From positions 23,587,695 through 23,651,694 of the forward strand of contig NC_091143.1 of assembly GCF_041381155.1 (NCBI RefSeq): 64,000 bases of DNA, given 5' to 3'. The position numbers and the translations under genes were made by a program. The stretch is from Argopecten irradians. Lineage: Eukaryota; Mollusca; Bivalvia; Pectinida; Pectinidae. Shown one piece after another: positions 42,381 through 56,214 of the stretch. Within the stretch, counting starts at the first letter, position 1. Every line of letters starts with the position of its first letter. The notes below the pieces were generated by a model that searched no databases, was not told the DNA's origin, and saw only the letters and a program-made list of their open reading frames with translations.

Positions 42381-45300
42381 ATGTATAACTCATTCACTTT
42401 TTAAGCTAGCGATGATGACAACAGTCTCTCATTTATCAGACGACGTTGTTAAAAATAGAAATAAAACAACCATTTGGTTAAATATTTCCAGAAATATCTA
42501 CCAAGTATTTTCGAAAAGATTTTGTTTTACTATTAACAGTCATGGTGAATAGAAAATCACGGACTATAAATGAAACCTATACATCAACTTAAGGGGAGTT
42601 CCAGGAAAATATCGTGAGTAATATTACAGAGACAGGATTCATGGTAGTGACAGAGACAGGGGTTTCACTTCATTGTGAAGATTTAAATTACAATGGGAGA
42701 GGGTTGCAGTCTTTATCGGATATTGCTGCGATGCACTTAGATCTTGCAAGCATACGAGTATAGTCTACTTTATAGCTTTTACTTATAATTGGTTTAAAGG
42801 GAGATCTTCACAATATCTTAGCAACGCATCTTTAGATTCACGTTTTACAAATGTATTTATAAACAGACATTTTATTTCAGTCGCTGGGGACCATATAAAG
42901 ACGGATTTCGTGTAGGGGAGGGGTTGATGGTTGTCAGCAGACAGTTGGCCTCGGTGATAGTGTCAAAACGTCATATCATCCGAAAGATTACTGCCGAGTT
43001 TCCTGTCACCTGCTTGATATTTTGTTTAATATGATTTCCCCTTATTCTGTTTTATAATCAGAGGGATAATCTACCAAGTCCTTTATCTTCACTCAATATT
43101 TATCCAGAATCAATATCAGTGTGTAAATAATGACGATTTTGATAAGCATATTCAATATTTACCCATACTCTAAAACACACATCTCATGCTTATAAAATGT
43201 CAAAAGGAGCAGATCTGGTACAGGTAAATCTGGTGAGACAGAAATCTGTGACTTACCTGACAAATAACGGGATGTAGATAGGGCGTTCCCCGCTAAGGTT
43301 TACACACCTGATTACAGCCAACACGAAACTAATTTACCATTAGGAATAACAGGTAACAATAAGGTTTTATATATAACCGTGGCATAACTGGGACATTCTC
43401 GTAAACATACATTCTCAACTTTACTTCAGGTCAATGATTTTAGGAACTACGATTCAGAATATTCTTAGATTTAACAGAAACTGTTTCTATGGAATCCATA
43501 TATCAAGAAGCCTAATACAGTTTAAGTAAGTCATGAAATATAGATTGATATGCATTTGAACTCGGTTTAAGTTTTACATTTAAGCGAAAAACACAAAAGA
43601 CATATTTCTATTTCATTTTTGCCAGTGTTTACATGATGCACAGCTGGAATATATCTTAATGTACCAATGAACCAAAATTTCATTCTAATATTGATATGAG
43701 ACGATCAAATACTAACAAGAGTAACCGATATATATACATTAGCTGAATGCGCGATATAGGGATGCAATATACGTTTTTGTTTTTGTATAAATAATGTACA
43801 GAAATGTGACATTGTCTTTTGAATTAAGGGAATATCCCATTATAATCCAACTGATTTGCGTCCAGTATCCACAAATGAAACTAGAAGTATGATATAAGTT
43901 TTATATATTATTGTATTTCAAAACAAAATCAAGTATGCGAAAACTGGTTCGGAATAATTACAGCTGATAAGTTCATCAGCTAATGTATGATTTAAAAATG
44001 TAATGAACTTTTTGTAATCGTATTTTACAACAAAAAATAATGTTGTAACAAGTATAGCACAGAAAGGTGACTGTAAAAGTGAAATATAGTTTACCTTGAA
44101 TGTAAATAATAAAATGTAAAATTATTTACCTATAGATGTTTATAGTCACAAGTTAACATCCGATGTCTTATGTCCATCCCTAGTTACCAAACACACATTT
44201 AGGACCTATAAACATTCTCCATCTGTCACTCACGGAAGCAGATACAGGTATAGCATACCTCCTCAGGTAACACACCAGGTACAAATGTGTATTACAGCGA
44301 TTACGGGTGAAGTATCCTGACGATTACAAGTGCTGACTTTCACCGATTAAAGTCCTATCGATGTATGTAAAGGACCTGTGATTCTATTCGTACTCTTCGT
44401 CAGTAAATACCCATACGTAAACTATCATTCAGCATACTGTGTGTAGTACGGTTGTGTAGTAACATTTAACTTTGTCGATTAAATTGTTAGTGTTTAAATT
44501 TACACCTATCGATTAATTAATGTTATTTTATCACACGTAAGTAGGTTAACCATTTACTATAATGTGAAATAACGATTGACGGTACATATTACACAATTAC
44601 TGTTTAGGTAGACGTGTTTTAATTGCTCATACTCTGACTCAGTATTAGTATGCTTTCTCACACGAATAAGTTTTTTTTTAATCTTTGAAAATGCTCAGTC
44701 TGTTTCTATTGTACGTATTATAAATTGAAGTGATTTAACGGAAGATATTATTGATGAATTCAAAAGTAATAAGGAAATAAGTTTTAATTAAAAAAATTAT
44801 ATCGATCGAATAAGCTTTGGGGTGAGAAATTTAGATAAAAATGGTTGTTTATTTACAAATTAAACGAATACATATTCCATATGCTCCACATGTTTACACG
44901 TTTTCAATTACAAGTAAAGCATTTTATTTTATGAATCCAGCTAAATATTATCATTCTAATTTCATATTATGTTCGTAGTATCATTGCTTTCTTAAACAAA
45001 GGGACATTTTCCCAACAAAAAATTGCACACCTATTGAATAACATACAATGTTGAGATAATATAAAGATTTTTTTTCTGTGCTGGCCATATGGTATTTCCT
45101 ACTGCAAACGGCCGAACAACATAAACTTTTGAAGTAGATGTATGATAACATGTTTGTTACCTTTCTATATATTTTTCATCTACATGTTTTTCATAATTAT
45201 AAAAATGTTGCTGATAAAGAATACCTTTTCTGTATCAAAGGACTGTAATGACCTCGGTAATCTACATTTTACGAAGCCGTGTTATTGTGCTGTGATCATA

Positions 45301-48300
45301 TGAATTCATATGAAATGATGTCAATGCATTGTTCCTTTTTTTCAAAGAGAACACTTTTAACGAACCTTTGGTATCTATGACCCCTTTAACAATCGCATAA
45401 TTATAAATTTTAAGGTCACGATTGATCTCAGTCATTTAGAAAAAATGAATGCTTTTTCATTTTACATATGCTTCGACGGCCTTGGACAACATATGTGTTC
45501 CTACCGTGATCGATTATCTGTAATACATAAACGAATTATAAGTAAGGGTAACGAAAATGAAAAGCATGAGTTGTATTCAAAGCGCTTTGATAATAAGTCC
45601 TTCTGAGTAGAATATTCTCTGTTGACACTCACACGTACCAATACTGGCAGGCATGGTTATATAGAAAGTGATTCACCTATGATTAATACCATTCACGCAG
45701 CTATAATAAAACTGTGTAAGGAAATAAAGTCATATAAAAAGATATTAAATAATGTGTGGAAGAAGGCACAAGAATTATGATAATTTTCTACCAGTTTTTA
45801 AAGCAAGTTCGTGTTTAAATCCACAGTTTCTTGGTTAATTACTAAATGACTAAGATATTATCTTATTTTATCCATGCCTTACTTGTAATATTCGCTCTAA
45901 TATTTTGAGAAAACTCTGATGAATAAGTGTCCTCCGCCTCAAATGTTAAATAACATGAGTGGTACCGTATGATGAACTGATTAAATCAAATGTTCTTTCA
46001 GCGTTTTGTTCTGTTTAGTATCAGCAAATTTGTATGAAACAACGTGATTAACGTTTGAAAATGAAGTAGATGTTAAAGTGATAATTTATTGATGAAATTA
46101 CAGTTGTTCATTCAAATATATAAGGCTTGTGATTTGCTAGAACGAACATTGATACTTATTTAAATGTAAGATAGAATGGATTTTCAGTTTTCTAGACAAA
46201 ACCCCTTTTCATCTATCTTATCAATCTAATATCCCAAGACATCATGTCTTACGAAGATACACAGAATGATATTAGATGGAAACTTTAAGGTAGACAATGT
46301 AAACTTATCAAAATTGATGTTATACAAATCCTTTAGCGGTATAAAACTACATGTCAAGCTAAGAACGTTTTCTATTCCGGGTCGTCTGGTCCGATTCGTT
46401 TTGTACTTGGGTAATAGATTTTAGGTAAGTTTTCCCACATTTTGTTGACATATATTTTATTATGTTTTCTAAATATTGCACTGAAATATTAAAGGTTAAA
46501 TTTTATGTATTTATTTTTAGTTCCATGGTACCTATATGCCAAATTGATATTTCATTTTTTCGTAAGTAATAGGTAAATATACGGTAAAACACGAACCATT
46601 ATTATGTAAGGTTGTGTATACAGAAAGCAAAAATGATTTAAACGTCGATTATAGAAAATAAACAAATTATTTGAACATGTCGTCTATTCATTTCAGTGAA
46701 AAGCTTCGTGATTAAACGAACGCTTATAGGTAGCCACGTATTTTTATCTAATGTACATATTCTAAAGTAACTATACACTTTAAAAATGCAAGGCAGAATA
46801 CGTGTTTCCCTTATAGGATTCCTCGACATACAAGTGATGACAAACACAATGAGGATTTCAGACAAATGACCGACAAAAGCTATGATCTACAGGGAAACAA
46901 GTGAGGGCGTGCCTTGATTACTCTAACAGTAGAGATTTTCTCAAAAGCACATCATTGTATGTAATAAGAATACGAAAAGAAAGCGAAGTACTAATATTTA
47001 ACACGATTTTGATGAGTGATAGAAATATATCTTTGAATCTAAATGGTAAAAATGAAGCAATATTTGTTACATCATAAGCATTTTATGTTGTGATGATAAA
47101 AGTCAATAAATCAAGCCACAAGTAAACACCGATTATTTTGAAATGTCATATCTAATGAGAGTAGTGATCAACTTATTTTCTCCCTATAATGTCAGATCGC
47201 CTGTAGGTTTTGTCTGTCCGCCATAATCAATGAATGTCTCACTACATTTCCACCTTGCTTGCTATCAGAGGTATAACAAAATCCCTGGATGCGACAACAA
47301 AGCTTTGACGTGGCTCACTTTCCATCGATTAATGTTTTATGGCGAGTAATGTTACATTAGATGTAATGATGTAAGATGTATTTCATGACAAAATCCACAC
47401 AATGGCGAACTGTGATAACATGTAATCAAAATGCTTCTAAGGGCTTCGGAGGAACAGTTGCTAAAAAAGAACATTGCATGGAAAACATCACAGATTTCTA
47501 ATCTAAAGTGAAAAAGAGATAAGAGCTTCTATCCAATTTGCAACTTCTTGTGTATTTCTATTCTAGCCAGTAATCAGTTAGGTTGGATCGCATTTTGAAT
47601 TTAAAACACTATTGAAAAACAACGAAATGTTTTTTCAGTTGATTTTAAGTACATGTAAAGCAAAAAATCAAACATCGCGTATAATGAATAAATTCCAAAT
47701 AGATTCTACTTATTTCTTTTGATTCTGTTATTCACAATTCATGTCAGAATACAATTTTATTGATGATATATTTTCAGAAAGAAATCACTACGCGACTATT
47801 TCAGCCAGTCAAAATCGATAACATAAACTTCTACGGTATGATCAAATGTATGTAGCCAATCAAAATACTTTTAACAGATTAAATCAAATGATATGTTTTG
47901 GCTTCCTATTTTTGCCGTGAATAAATGCTGAAACATAACAAAATACAATGAAAAAGTCCTTAAACAATCAACAGTACTTAGCAACAAAGCTATGACAGAA
48001 TAGGATAGTTCTGTGAATCAAAAACAAAAGGATACCCTCAGTAATAAATTCTATGTCATGTCGTGACAGAGTCGCTGGTCTATAACGCGACAACATAAAG
48101 TCATTAGTGTTCATAGATTTTTTCTTACATACCGTCCTATCACAGGTTTAGATCGATCTGACCAACGGTATAGCTATGCAATTTTTTAATCCGGAAAGGC
48201 ATATCCTTTCATCCATTTATTCGCCGAGCAAAAGAACCAACATTCAGACGTTATGCTATTGTTATGCAAATCGAAGTAAATTAAGCAGAAGATGGGCCTC

Positions 48301-48695
48301 TATTGTTATAAACCTTACTGAAATATTGATTTTCACGATGGGTGTAAGTACAGTGGTATTAATCGGTGTTCTGTATAACATTCTGAACAAGGAAAATTTT
48401 CATGAGAAAACCCACTACATACATGTATCCTGTCTATAAAGCACACCAAAAGAGTTTACCAAAATTGTCTTGTATAGACAGGTGTCGTTTATATGGAGGT
48501 TTCCTTTATAGCAGTATATTGACTTGTTTGATGCTTTATGAATTGCTGAGCTTAATCTGAATAGTTATCAGCACATACGTGTTTATGGCAATATTGTAGA
48601 GCTATCTCAATGAAACAGGCGAATATTTGATGGAGGAGACTTTACCATATGATACTTTGAAAACTTATGAACAAAATCGTTTCTCCCTTCAGAAC
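42381..48695. other. Gene-poor AT-rich stretch
   Basis: No supported coding exon, RNA gene or clear repeat was seen. A CAG/GTAAGT donor on the minus strand at 43257 (intron side 43251-43256) could end a non-coding first exon of the stalk gene, but this is only a possibility. Confidence 0.4.
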
Positions 48696-49095
48696 TGTTT
48701 GTTTGTTTGATTAATTAACGTCCTATTAACAGCCATAGTCATGTAAGGACGGTCTCCCATGTATGCGGTGTGTTGCGTGTATGTTGTGCGAGGTACGTGT
48801 GTGGGAGACTACTGTGGTGTCTTCATGTTGTGTCTTCTTGTATAGTGGAACTGTTGCCCTTTTTATAGTGCTATATCACTGAAGCATACCACCTAAGACA
48901 CCAAGCAACACACCCCACCCGGTCACATAATAATGACAACTGGCAAACCAGTCTTCCCACTCCCTGTATGCTGAACGCTAAGCAGGAGCAGAAACTACCA
49001 CTTTTATAGACTTTGGTGTGTCTCAGCCAGGGGACAGAACCCAGAGCCTTCCTCACAGGGGCGAACGCTCAACTCGAGGCCAAAAGTGAGGCGGT
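48696..49095 (-). mobile_element. Long tRNA-derived SINE, near full length
   Basis: On the minus strand it starts near a GCGTTCGCCCCTGTG / GGGTTCTGTCCCCTGGCTG head with a degenerate B box. It runs through TGGTAGTTTCTGCTCCTGC, GACCGGGTGGGGTGTG and GGTATGCTTCAGTGA, and ends in GGCTGTTAATAGGACGTTAA followed by an A-rich tail. I recognise this block order as a common bivalve SINE. A partial copy lies at 26130-26255. Confidence 0.7.
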
Positions 49096-49543
49096 GACAA
49101 GGGAGGCATTAGGAACATAAAGTCAGTTAGGAAAAAGAGAAAAGATCTAAATGTAGTCGCCTTTTACGATCATGCAATAGGGGCAGCAGGTACAATTCTA
49201 ACGCCCTATCTGCAGAACAAGGCTTGGAGTCAATATGATATTCAGACATAATGGTAAGTCTGTATTGTCAATGCTAAGCGACGCATTCACATTGGCAAAC
49301 ATTTAATCAAAGTTGTCGCATTATTATTTACATCAATTGATATAAAACATTTATTTTCACACAAAATATATGATCAGACATTTTAAATTGTATTAATTGT
49401 AGATTTAGCAGAGTTAATGCTGACCTCATACCTATATGCGTTGATTGTGACAGAAATCGTAGTAATAGGATTGATGGCAGAAATGTATGTAAGAATTACA
49501 CGGATATAAGAGAATATTTCTGAGCATAAATGCGTAAAAGAAT

Positions 49544-49765
49544 TTATTTTGTTTTGAATTCCTTTCTTTTTAACCCTTTTATAAATATATGGACATCAGA
49601 GTGAATGCAAGCACGAAGAAAGCTAATGACAGCACCAATGAATGTAATGACGTAGACATCAATACACATTATACCCAGGATAAAAGACAGACGTGTCTTC
49701 ACTGTTCCTAGCCACTCATAACAATACCAGTCGGGGTAGTTAGGTACAGCCTCTCTTAGACAGAT
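49544..49765 (-). CDS. Possible terminal exon of a tetraspanin-like membrane protein
   Basis: A 73-codon open frame starts after an AAGATATAG acceptor (upper end 49765) and ends TAA. It reads ICLREAVPNYPDWYCYEWLG, then a hydrophobic segment LSFILGIMCIDVYVITFIGA, then a basic tail (FIKGLKRKEFKTK). Cysteines followed by 'YEWL' and a final transmembrane helix with a short basic tail fit the end of a tetraspanin large loop plus TM4. No matching upstream exons with the CCG motif were found, so it may be a fragment or a chance frame. Confidence 0.25.
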   Translation of the reverse strand: MCLREAVPNYPDWYCYEWLGTVKTRLSFILGIMCIDVYVITFIGAVISFLRACIHSDVHIFIKGLKRKEFKTK

Positions 49766-52700
49766 CTATATCTTATGACAAACACTAAACAAAGCCCGAA
49801 AACAATACTATCCCGTAATATTGAAACCAGCGCGTGCGGCATCGGTAAATTACCTGATTTAATAATCTTCGTGTCCAATATAGTAAATCGATTTAAACAT
49901 TATCGACTATAGCTTTTATGAACGTGTAATTGACTAGATATATCATTAAAGCCACATGCCCGTGAAGGCAATGTATTTCTCTCCAATCACAGACTCTGTA
50001 ATATTATTGTTTAACGATTTTCATTGCGATAGTTAGCAACTTGTTGCCAGTAATTTGATATTTTTACCATGGTTTATTATCGAATTAGCAGTAGCAAAAC
50101 AATACTTAGCAGGTTGTTGCCAATCGTTAAAGAGATTTGGATTTTCATTATATAACGCAGGTTGTTGTGAGAAGTTGACGCTTGTGTCTTTACCATCGAT
50201 TATCAGCCCGGTCATGTATATGTCACCATTTCCAGCTATAATTATCGACACTGATAATTATCGTTTACTTCAAAGTGACAAGGGGAGCAATCAATATTTG
50301 TTCACGTTTGAGATATATTGGAAAAAAGTTCAATTGGCATTTCAATGAGGAAAAAGTTTTTATCTGAAACTGTCATTTTAATGAGATTTTCTTTTATCTA
50401 AAAGTGTTTCGTCTTGATGGTGTCTGAAACACGTCAACAGTTTTTATAACAGTATGTCCTTGAGTGAGTCTCCTACTGCTGGTTGTTACATGCAATTTCA
50501 GGTAGTGTCATAATATATAAGCATTTTGTCACTGACCGCGTTTGACAGGTCACCGTTTGTTATACTAAATGTAATTCAACGGTCGCTAAATGAAGATGGT
50601 ATTAATATTTTACTTTGTTGTTTTGTTGACCTTGTTAGACAGGTCACTATTTGTTATATGAACAGATAACGTAAGAACCCGGATAATACGTTCATTCCAG
50701 GCAGGACTTTATCGATGGCCGCTCTAGAGGGGTCACTGTTTATCATATGAACAGATATATTAAGGTATCCGGACAATACATTTATTTCAGGCAGCATTTT
50801 GTCTCTAGTCTCGTTAGACAGGTTACAGTGCACCATAAGTTTTATATTGCGAATACTTGGAAAGGAAATGGTGGTTTATTCTAAGTCATATAACTATAAC
50901 ACGTGAAAGTCTGTGAAATGGTAACATCTTACCTCTATGTCATCACAATATCACCTTCGTTACATTGAAGGCGAAGTTAAACTAAATTAATTGACGACCA
51001 GGGTAGTCCTTAATCTAAATGTCATATCTGGGAAGACAGTATAAAGTCTCCCTAATAACATCATTCGGATAGAACTTGATATGATTGCTGGCAGGCAACA
51101 GTATTACATTTAAATGCCTTAATTTGAAAGATACTCCGATTAAAACTACATTTAATGAGTTACCTGGCGATCAAAGTAAAATCCTTTATCAATCAATCTT
51201 TAGGTTTAATACTCGTCCCCAATATATATATATTTACAGGTATTAGCTAATATAAATAGGGACCTGGTTATACACTCAGTATAAAGCTTATCATGAGTGT
51301 GAAGTTATAATATGTGGTCTGTTTACTCTTTACTAGGTACGCATAATTTTAGTTTATGCCATGTTAAACGACAAAGAAAAAATAATTAAAATATTTCATT
51401 TCAACCATATCCATTTTTTTCTGAATACTTCAAACGACTGAAAATATTGATTGTCACGCGGGTTATTTTCAATATCTAAAGGAAATTTCAATTAGCTGAA
51501 TTGATTGGGCTAATGGTTCCCTTAACTAGATATTTCAAAACTCTGTTTCAGCATCGATTTTGTGCGGACGTTTGTTCTGGTGCAGTATTTTTGTTATTTT
51601 GGCCTGTCTAACATTTATTCAAACTATTATAGAGTAAATAAATACATGACATATCTTAAGTCCTAAAGTGTGGCGTAACTTTGACAAGCACTTACCTGAA
51701 TAATGGGTTCTCCTCCCTTGTTTCCGTCAAACTCTTGTTAATACCAATAAATCCAGAGCGCCGATACTGTGTGGGATCACAGTCTAATAAAACTGTATCA
51801 TTAATTCTCACATAAACTGCGAATGAAATTAAGAAAATAATCTTCAATGTATTAGACGGTTTGTTTACAGCGTATAAGAGAGCGTCAGTGTATTTGTATA
51901 AACATCCATATCAACGTTCCCTCGCAACCAGATCAGCTCTCACCTGAAGAAGTCTATCTCTCTCGGTCCGTACACTCCAATGGCACAGGAAAGACGTCCA
52001 CTCATGCGAGGCAATCTTCACAATGTGTTCAATGTCATCTTTCTCAAAATTAATTCATAAAGTGAAGTCAGCACCTCCGCAGCCGTTCAACTATTGAATT
52101 CTATTGAATGGAAGGTAATATGCTGTACATGAGAGGTGACTAGATTGAATACGCGTCAGTCAATCTATAGGGCAGTAAAAACCTGTATAGATCAATCGTC
52201 TACATCGGGTGGATATACCATTACCCTGTGTCTAAAAATCCATTTTCATAAAGAAAATCTCACTTATTTATTTGTATGCAATTCAAACACACATTTTCTA
52301 TTTACGTTCAAACGTAAACAACTAAATAAGACAAACATGAAATACGTGTATAGAATTTACAGAGATAATTTATGTATTTAAGTGAGTGCATGTTTATCAG
52401 TTTTCATTTAACATTTATAATACATTATAAATGTATTTGCTAAATTATACAAACGTCACTTTATGAAAGAACACCACGTACGCATTCCTATTTATCGGGA
52501 TGATGTAAACGTAAATATTAAAACAAGACAGCCATGTAATAAGCTTACTTAGTTAACAGATAGTGTGTAATTATTATCTTTATTTCCTCCAAAATGGAGA
52601 GTATATAATGATAATATATGAAAATACATATGGTAACAGCATGAAATAATATGTACAAAATTAGAGATAGAATAAGGGGAAATTACACAACATGATTATT

Positions 52701-53189
52701 ATAAATCAGAGAAAGAGAGAAGAGGGCACAATTCTTTTGGATATTTCTATATCAAATTATTTTCAATATTTATATATATTCATAAACGAGGAGGTTTAAA
52801 TCAGTAACATATACAAATTGAACATCTTTTTAAAAGTATACACTGATATCAATCTGAACTGTTCTATATCGTACCTTTCCAAAAAGATAAAGCCAAATCA
52901 TCTAAATTCATGTAGCACTGAAATGTTATTAGTGATGGAGAAATGTTTTGTATATAAACATTATAAAAAACATTAGCTGTCATCGATTAGTGGGTAAGTA
53001 ACAATTAATGGAATTCGTGGAATTGCATAATGTTTGGTAGGCATACATTTACTAAAAGATACAAAATAAGGAAATAAATTTAAAAAAAAATCACTTGTTA
53101 TGTTATGAAAGTTATGCGTGTGATATATTGGGAAATGGCATTAAAGCAAATCGATGACTAAGTACTGTCCTTATGCAGATTCAAACAGT
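49766..53189. other. Gene-poor stretch with a degenerate repeat
   Basis: Holds the ~110-bp degenerate tandem repeat at 50515-50835 and nothing else I can support. A minus-strand CAG/GTAAGT donor (exon side from 51697) is another possible untranslated-exon end. Confidence 0.4.
50515..50835 (-). repeat. Degenerate tandem repeat, about three units of ~110 bp
   Basis: GACAGGTCACTATTTGTTAT, GGGGTCACTGTTTATCATAT and GACAGGTCACCGTTTGTTAT recur at ~110-base spacing, together with ATGAACAGATA and CAGGCAG(G/C)A blocks. It is diverged and therefore old. Confidence 0.6.
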
Positions 53190-54440
53190 CCACCGACTAG
53201 TCCACAAACACATGTTGTACCGGGCATTGATTAAGACATTTCTCATAGAAAAGCAATTGCCACGTACCACACATTAAACCGAGAACTGATTAAGACTATT
53301 CTCATACAAGTACAATGGTTACCTACCATGATTGTACCGCAGATTGATTTAGACAGTTCTTATAGAAGTACAATTGTCACATACCCCAGATTGTACCGGG
53401 ACTGATATAGACAGTTATTATAGAAGTACAATTATCGCATACCTCAGATTGTACCAGTGACTGATTTAGACATTTCTCTCAGAAGTACAATTGTCACATA
53501 CCCCAGATTGTAGATTTAGACACAGTTGTCACATCACATCGGGACCCAGTTTAATAGAAGTACAGTTGTACCCAGATTGTACCGGAGATTGATATAGACA
53601 GTTATTATAGAAGTACAATTATCACATACCCCAGATTGTACCAGGGATTGATTAAGACAGTTCTTATAGAAGTACAATCGTCACATAATCCAGATTACAT
53701 CTAGGATTGATTTAGACAGTTATTATAGAAGTACAGTTGTCACATACCCCAGATTGTACCGGAGATTGATTCAGACAGTTTTCTCAGAAGTATAATTGTC
53801 ATATACCACAGATTGTACCAGGGATTGATTTAGACAGTTATTATAGAAGTACAGTTGTCACATACCCCGGGTTGTACCGGAGATTGATTCAGACAGTTCT
53901 CATAAAAGTACAATTATCACATACCCCAAATTGTACCTGGACTGATATAGACAGTTATTATAGAAGTATAATTGTCACATACCCCAGATTGTACCGGGAC
54001 TGATATAGACAGTTATTATAGAAATACAATTATCACATACCCAGATTTACCGGAGATTGATTTAGACAGTTCTCCCAGAAGTACAACATTGTCACATACC
54101 CCAGATTGTACCGAGGACTTAATTAGACAGTTCTTATAGAAGAACAATTGTCTCATTCTCAAGATTGTACCGGGGATTGATTTAGACAGTTCTAATAGAA
54201 GTACAATTGTCTCATACCCCAGATTTTACCGAGGACTTACTTAGACAGTTCTTATAGAAGTCCAGTTGTCTCATACCCAAGAGTATACCGGGGACTGATT
54301 TAGACAGTTCTCTCAGAAGTACAGCTGCCACATACGCCAGATTGTACCGGGGTCTGATTTAGACAGTTCTCTCAGAAGTAAAGTTGCCACATACGCCAGA
54401 TTGTACCGGGGACTATTAAAGACAGTTCACACAGGTTGTT
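53190..54440 (+). repeat. Satellite array, about 20 units of 59 bp
   Basis: The unit is approximately GATTGTACCGGGGATTGATT then TAGACAGTTCTTATAGAAGT and ACAATTGTCACATACCCCA. AGACAGTT recurs at 59-base spacing through most of the array. Units differ by scattered substitutions and a few deletions (one around 53515-53560). There are no unique spacers and no ORF. Confidence 0.93.
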
Positions 54441-55845
54441 CTGCGTACTGATTGTGGTACCTTATCAGCTAATTCTAGCTACTACCGGACCGGCTTATCT
54501 ATGGTATAACCAAACCCCAGAGTGGAGGTAAACATTCTAACAAGATAAAGGTCCCAATTCCGCTACGAAACCTTTATGTGCAGCATCGAATAAATTTGAT
54601 AAATATTTGTCTGAAGTGTCTTGTACTAGTCTGTTGACACGGGTTGTTACTGTAATTGTATATTTATTTGACCCTGTGAATTAAGACATTTTGAAAGTAA
54701 GCAACGCAAAAGGCTGTTACAAAACATGTCAGGTTACGACAGTTTTTTAGATAAATAAATAATAATAAAATCAAGAGAGCGTGTCAAACGTAATTAAGAA
54801 CCTATACTAATTAATGTAACGTCTTTTGTGCTCATTGTGCTCATTGTATTGCTTTGATGAATAAAATATCTTCATATGTTTTTATTATCTTGTTTTATTT
54901 TGTAAAACATTATTTCCAATCTAGTTAAAAGATTTGGAAAACACCACGTTCTTGATCTTAAAATCGTTATTAGGATAGTTGTGAAGCAAAAAAGAGTTAT
55001 CTCTCTTGGAATCTCACACCAGACGCTCAAAAGATATCCAGGATAGGCGAAGTTTTCTCCCCTTTTTGTTTCTAAACTACAGTGAAATTCACTTTATTAT
55101 AACAACTATGTATAGAATGTATTTGTAAAATACATGCATCGAGGTGTTATTTATAATCTAAATGGAATGATAGGCTAAATAACTTGTTTAGGTCTTTTAA
55201 TGATTTGATGAATAAAGATATTCCTTTGTTTTATTTTATAAATAAACATTTGAAAAAAAGCTACTACATTGATACAGACGTTCTATACTATATTATAGCA
55301 AGGTGAATAATTTGTTTCTTCTACAACCTCCTCATCTGAAAACGTTAGTAAAATCAAGGGGGACTAGAAAGACGAACATGATATAGTCTATCCATAACGT
55401 TACATAGGAATCCTAAAAGAATGAAAAGCTTGGTAAAAGGGGAAGATAAATGGCCCTAACATCACATCTGATTTTAGGAATAAATAATATGATTATAATT
55501 GAGGAAAGGAACCGTTGTAGGATGTCACTTTCGCCATTGGGCAAAGAAATGAACTGGTGAGGCATAGAAGGATGAAAAGACTTTTTGAACATTACCACGA
55601 ATTCAAATTATGATAATTCTTATACAATATATACCAAAAATATCCCAGATGAATAGAATAAATGGTTTTATTCAATTAATTTCCAATTCATTCTTTATTG
55701 ACAGCCATTTTAACACCGCCACTGAAAAAGTATATACACTGAATGCTAAAGCTTCGATTTGAAGTTTCCTATACCATCATTTGTCAATCGTTGGTATACA
55801 TTTGTAGGTACACACTTGTCTTGTTTTACAATGTCCTTATGTACA

Positions 55846-56214
55846 TTAACGATGTTTCACCGCCGACAGAGCATATATAATATTTATCATTGGGGAAATG
55901 ATTGATGTTTAATCATATATATCTAGTAATTAATACAACAATACATATAAAATAATGTGTTTTATTTTTGTTGTTTGAGCAATCAGTTCCTCATTTTATG
56001 CAAGGCATAGTCTCATGGAATTTTTTTTGGTGTGGAACGAATATTTTAAATACTTTTATATTATACTTTTAAAATACTGTGTAACAAGAAGCTCAAAATT
56101 TTCCACGATGGTATTATGTGTAAAGTAAGTATTCATGCTAATGAAGATAAATAATTTATCTGCTCCTGTTTTATTAAATAAAAATATCATTCGCCAGCGG
56201 TGTAGCATCTATAA
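55846..56214 (-). mobile_element. MITE with TTAA-flanked terminal inverted repeats, copy C (inverted)
   Basis: Reverse-complement copy of 14011-14380, 369 bp long. It begins TTAA then CGATGTTTCACCGCCGACAG and ends CCAGCGGTGTAGCATCT. The interior shares AGAAGCTCAAA and CATAATACCAT-type blocks. The right TTAA is mutated (ATAA). Confidence 0.7.

Noticed and set aside
42016-42397. Two overlapping minus-strand ORFs with repeated HTHRGYFPIYILL-like units
   Set aside because: They are translations of a ~49-bp minisatellite; the length of the frames follows from the repeat, with no start, splice or composition evidence for a gene.
48176-48439. 87-codon plus-strand ORF with a hydrophobic segment
   Set aside because: A single hydrophobic run with no homology, no clear exon context and a GTAAGT inside; not enough to support a gene.
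53190-54440. Regular short repeats that might suggest a CRISPR array
   Set aside because: Units are contiguous 59-mers with scattered substitutions and no unique spacers; the DNA is animal nuclear.
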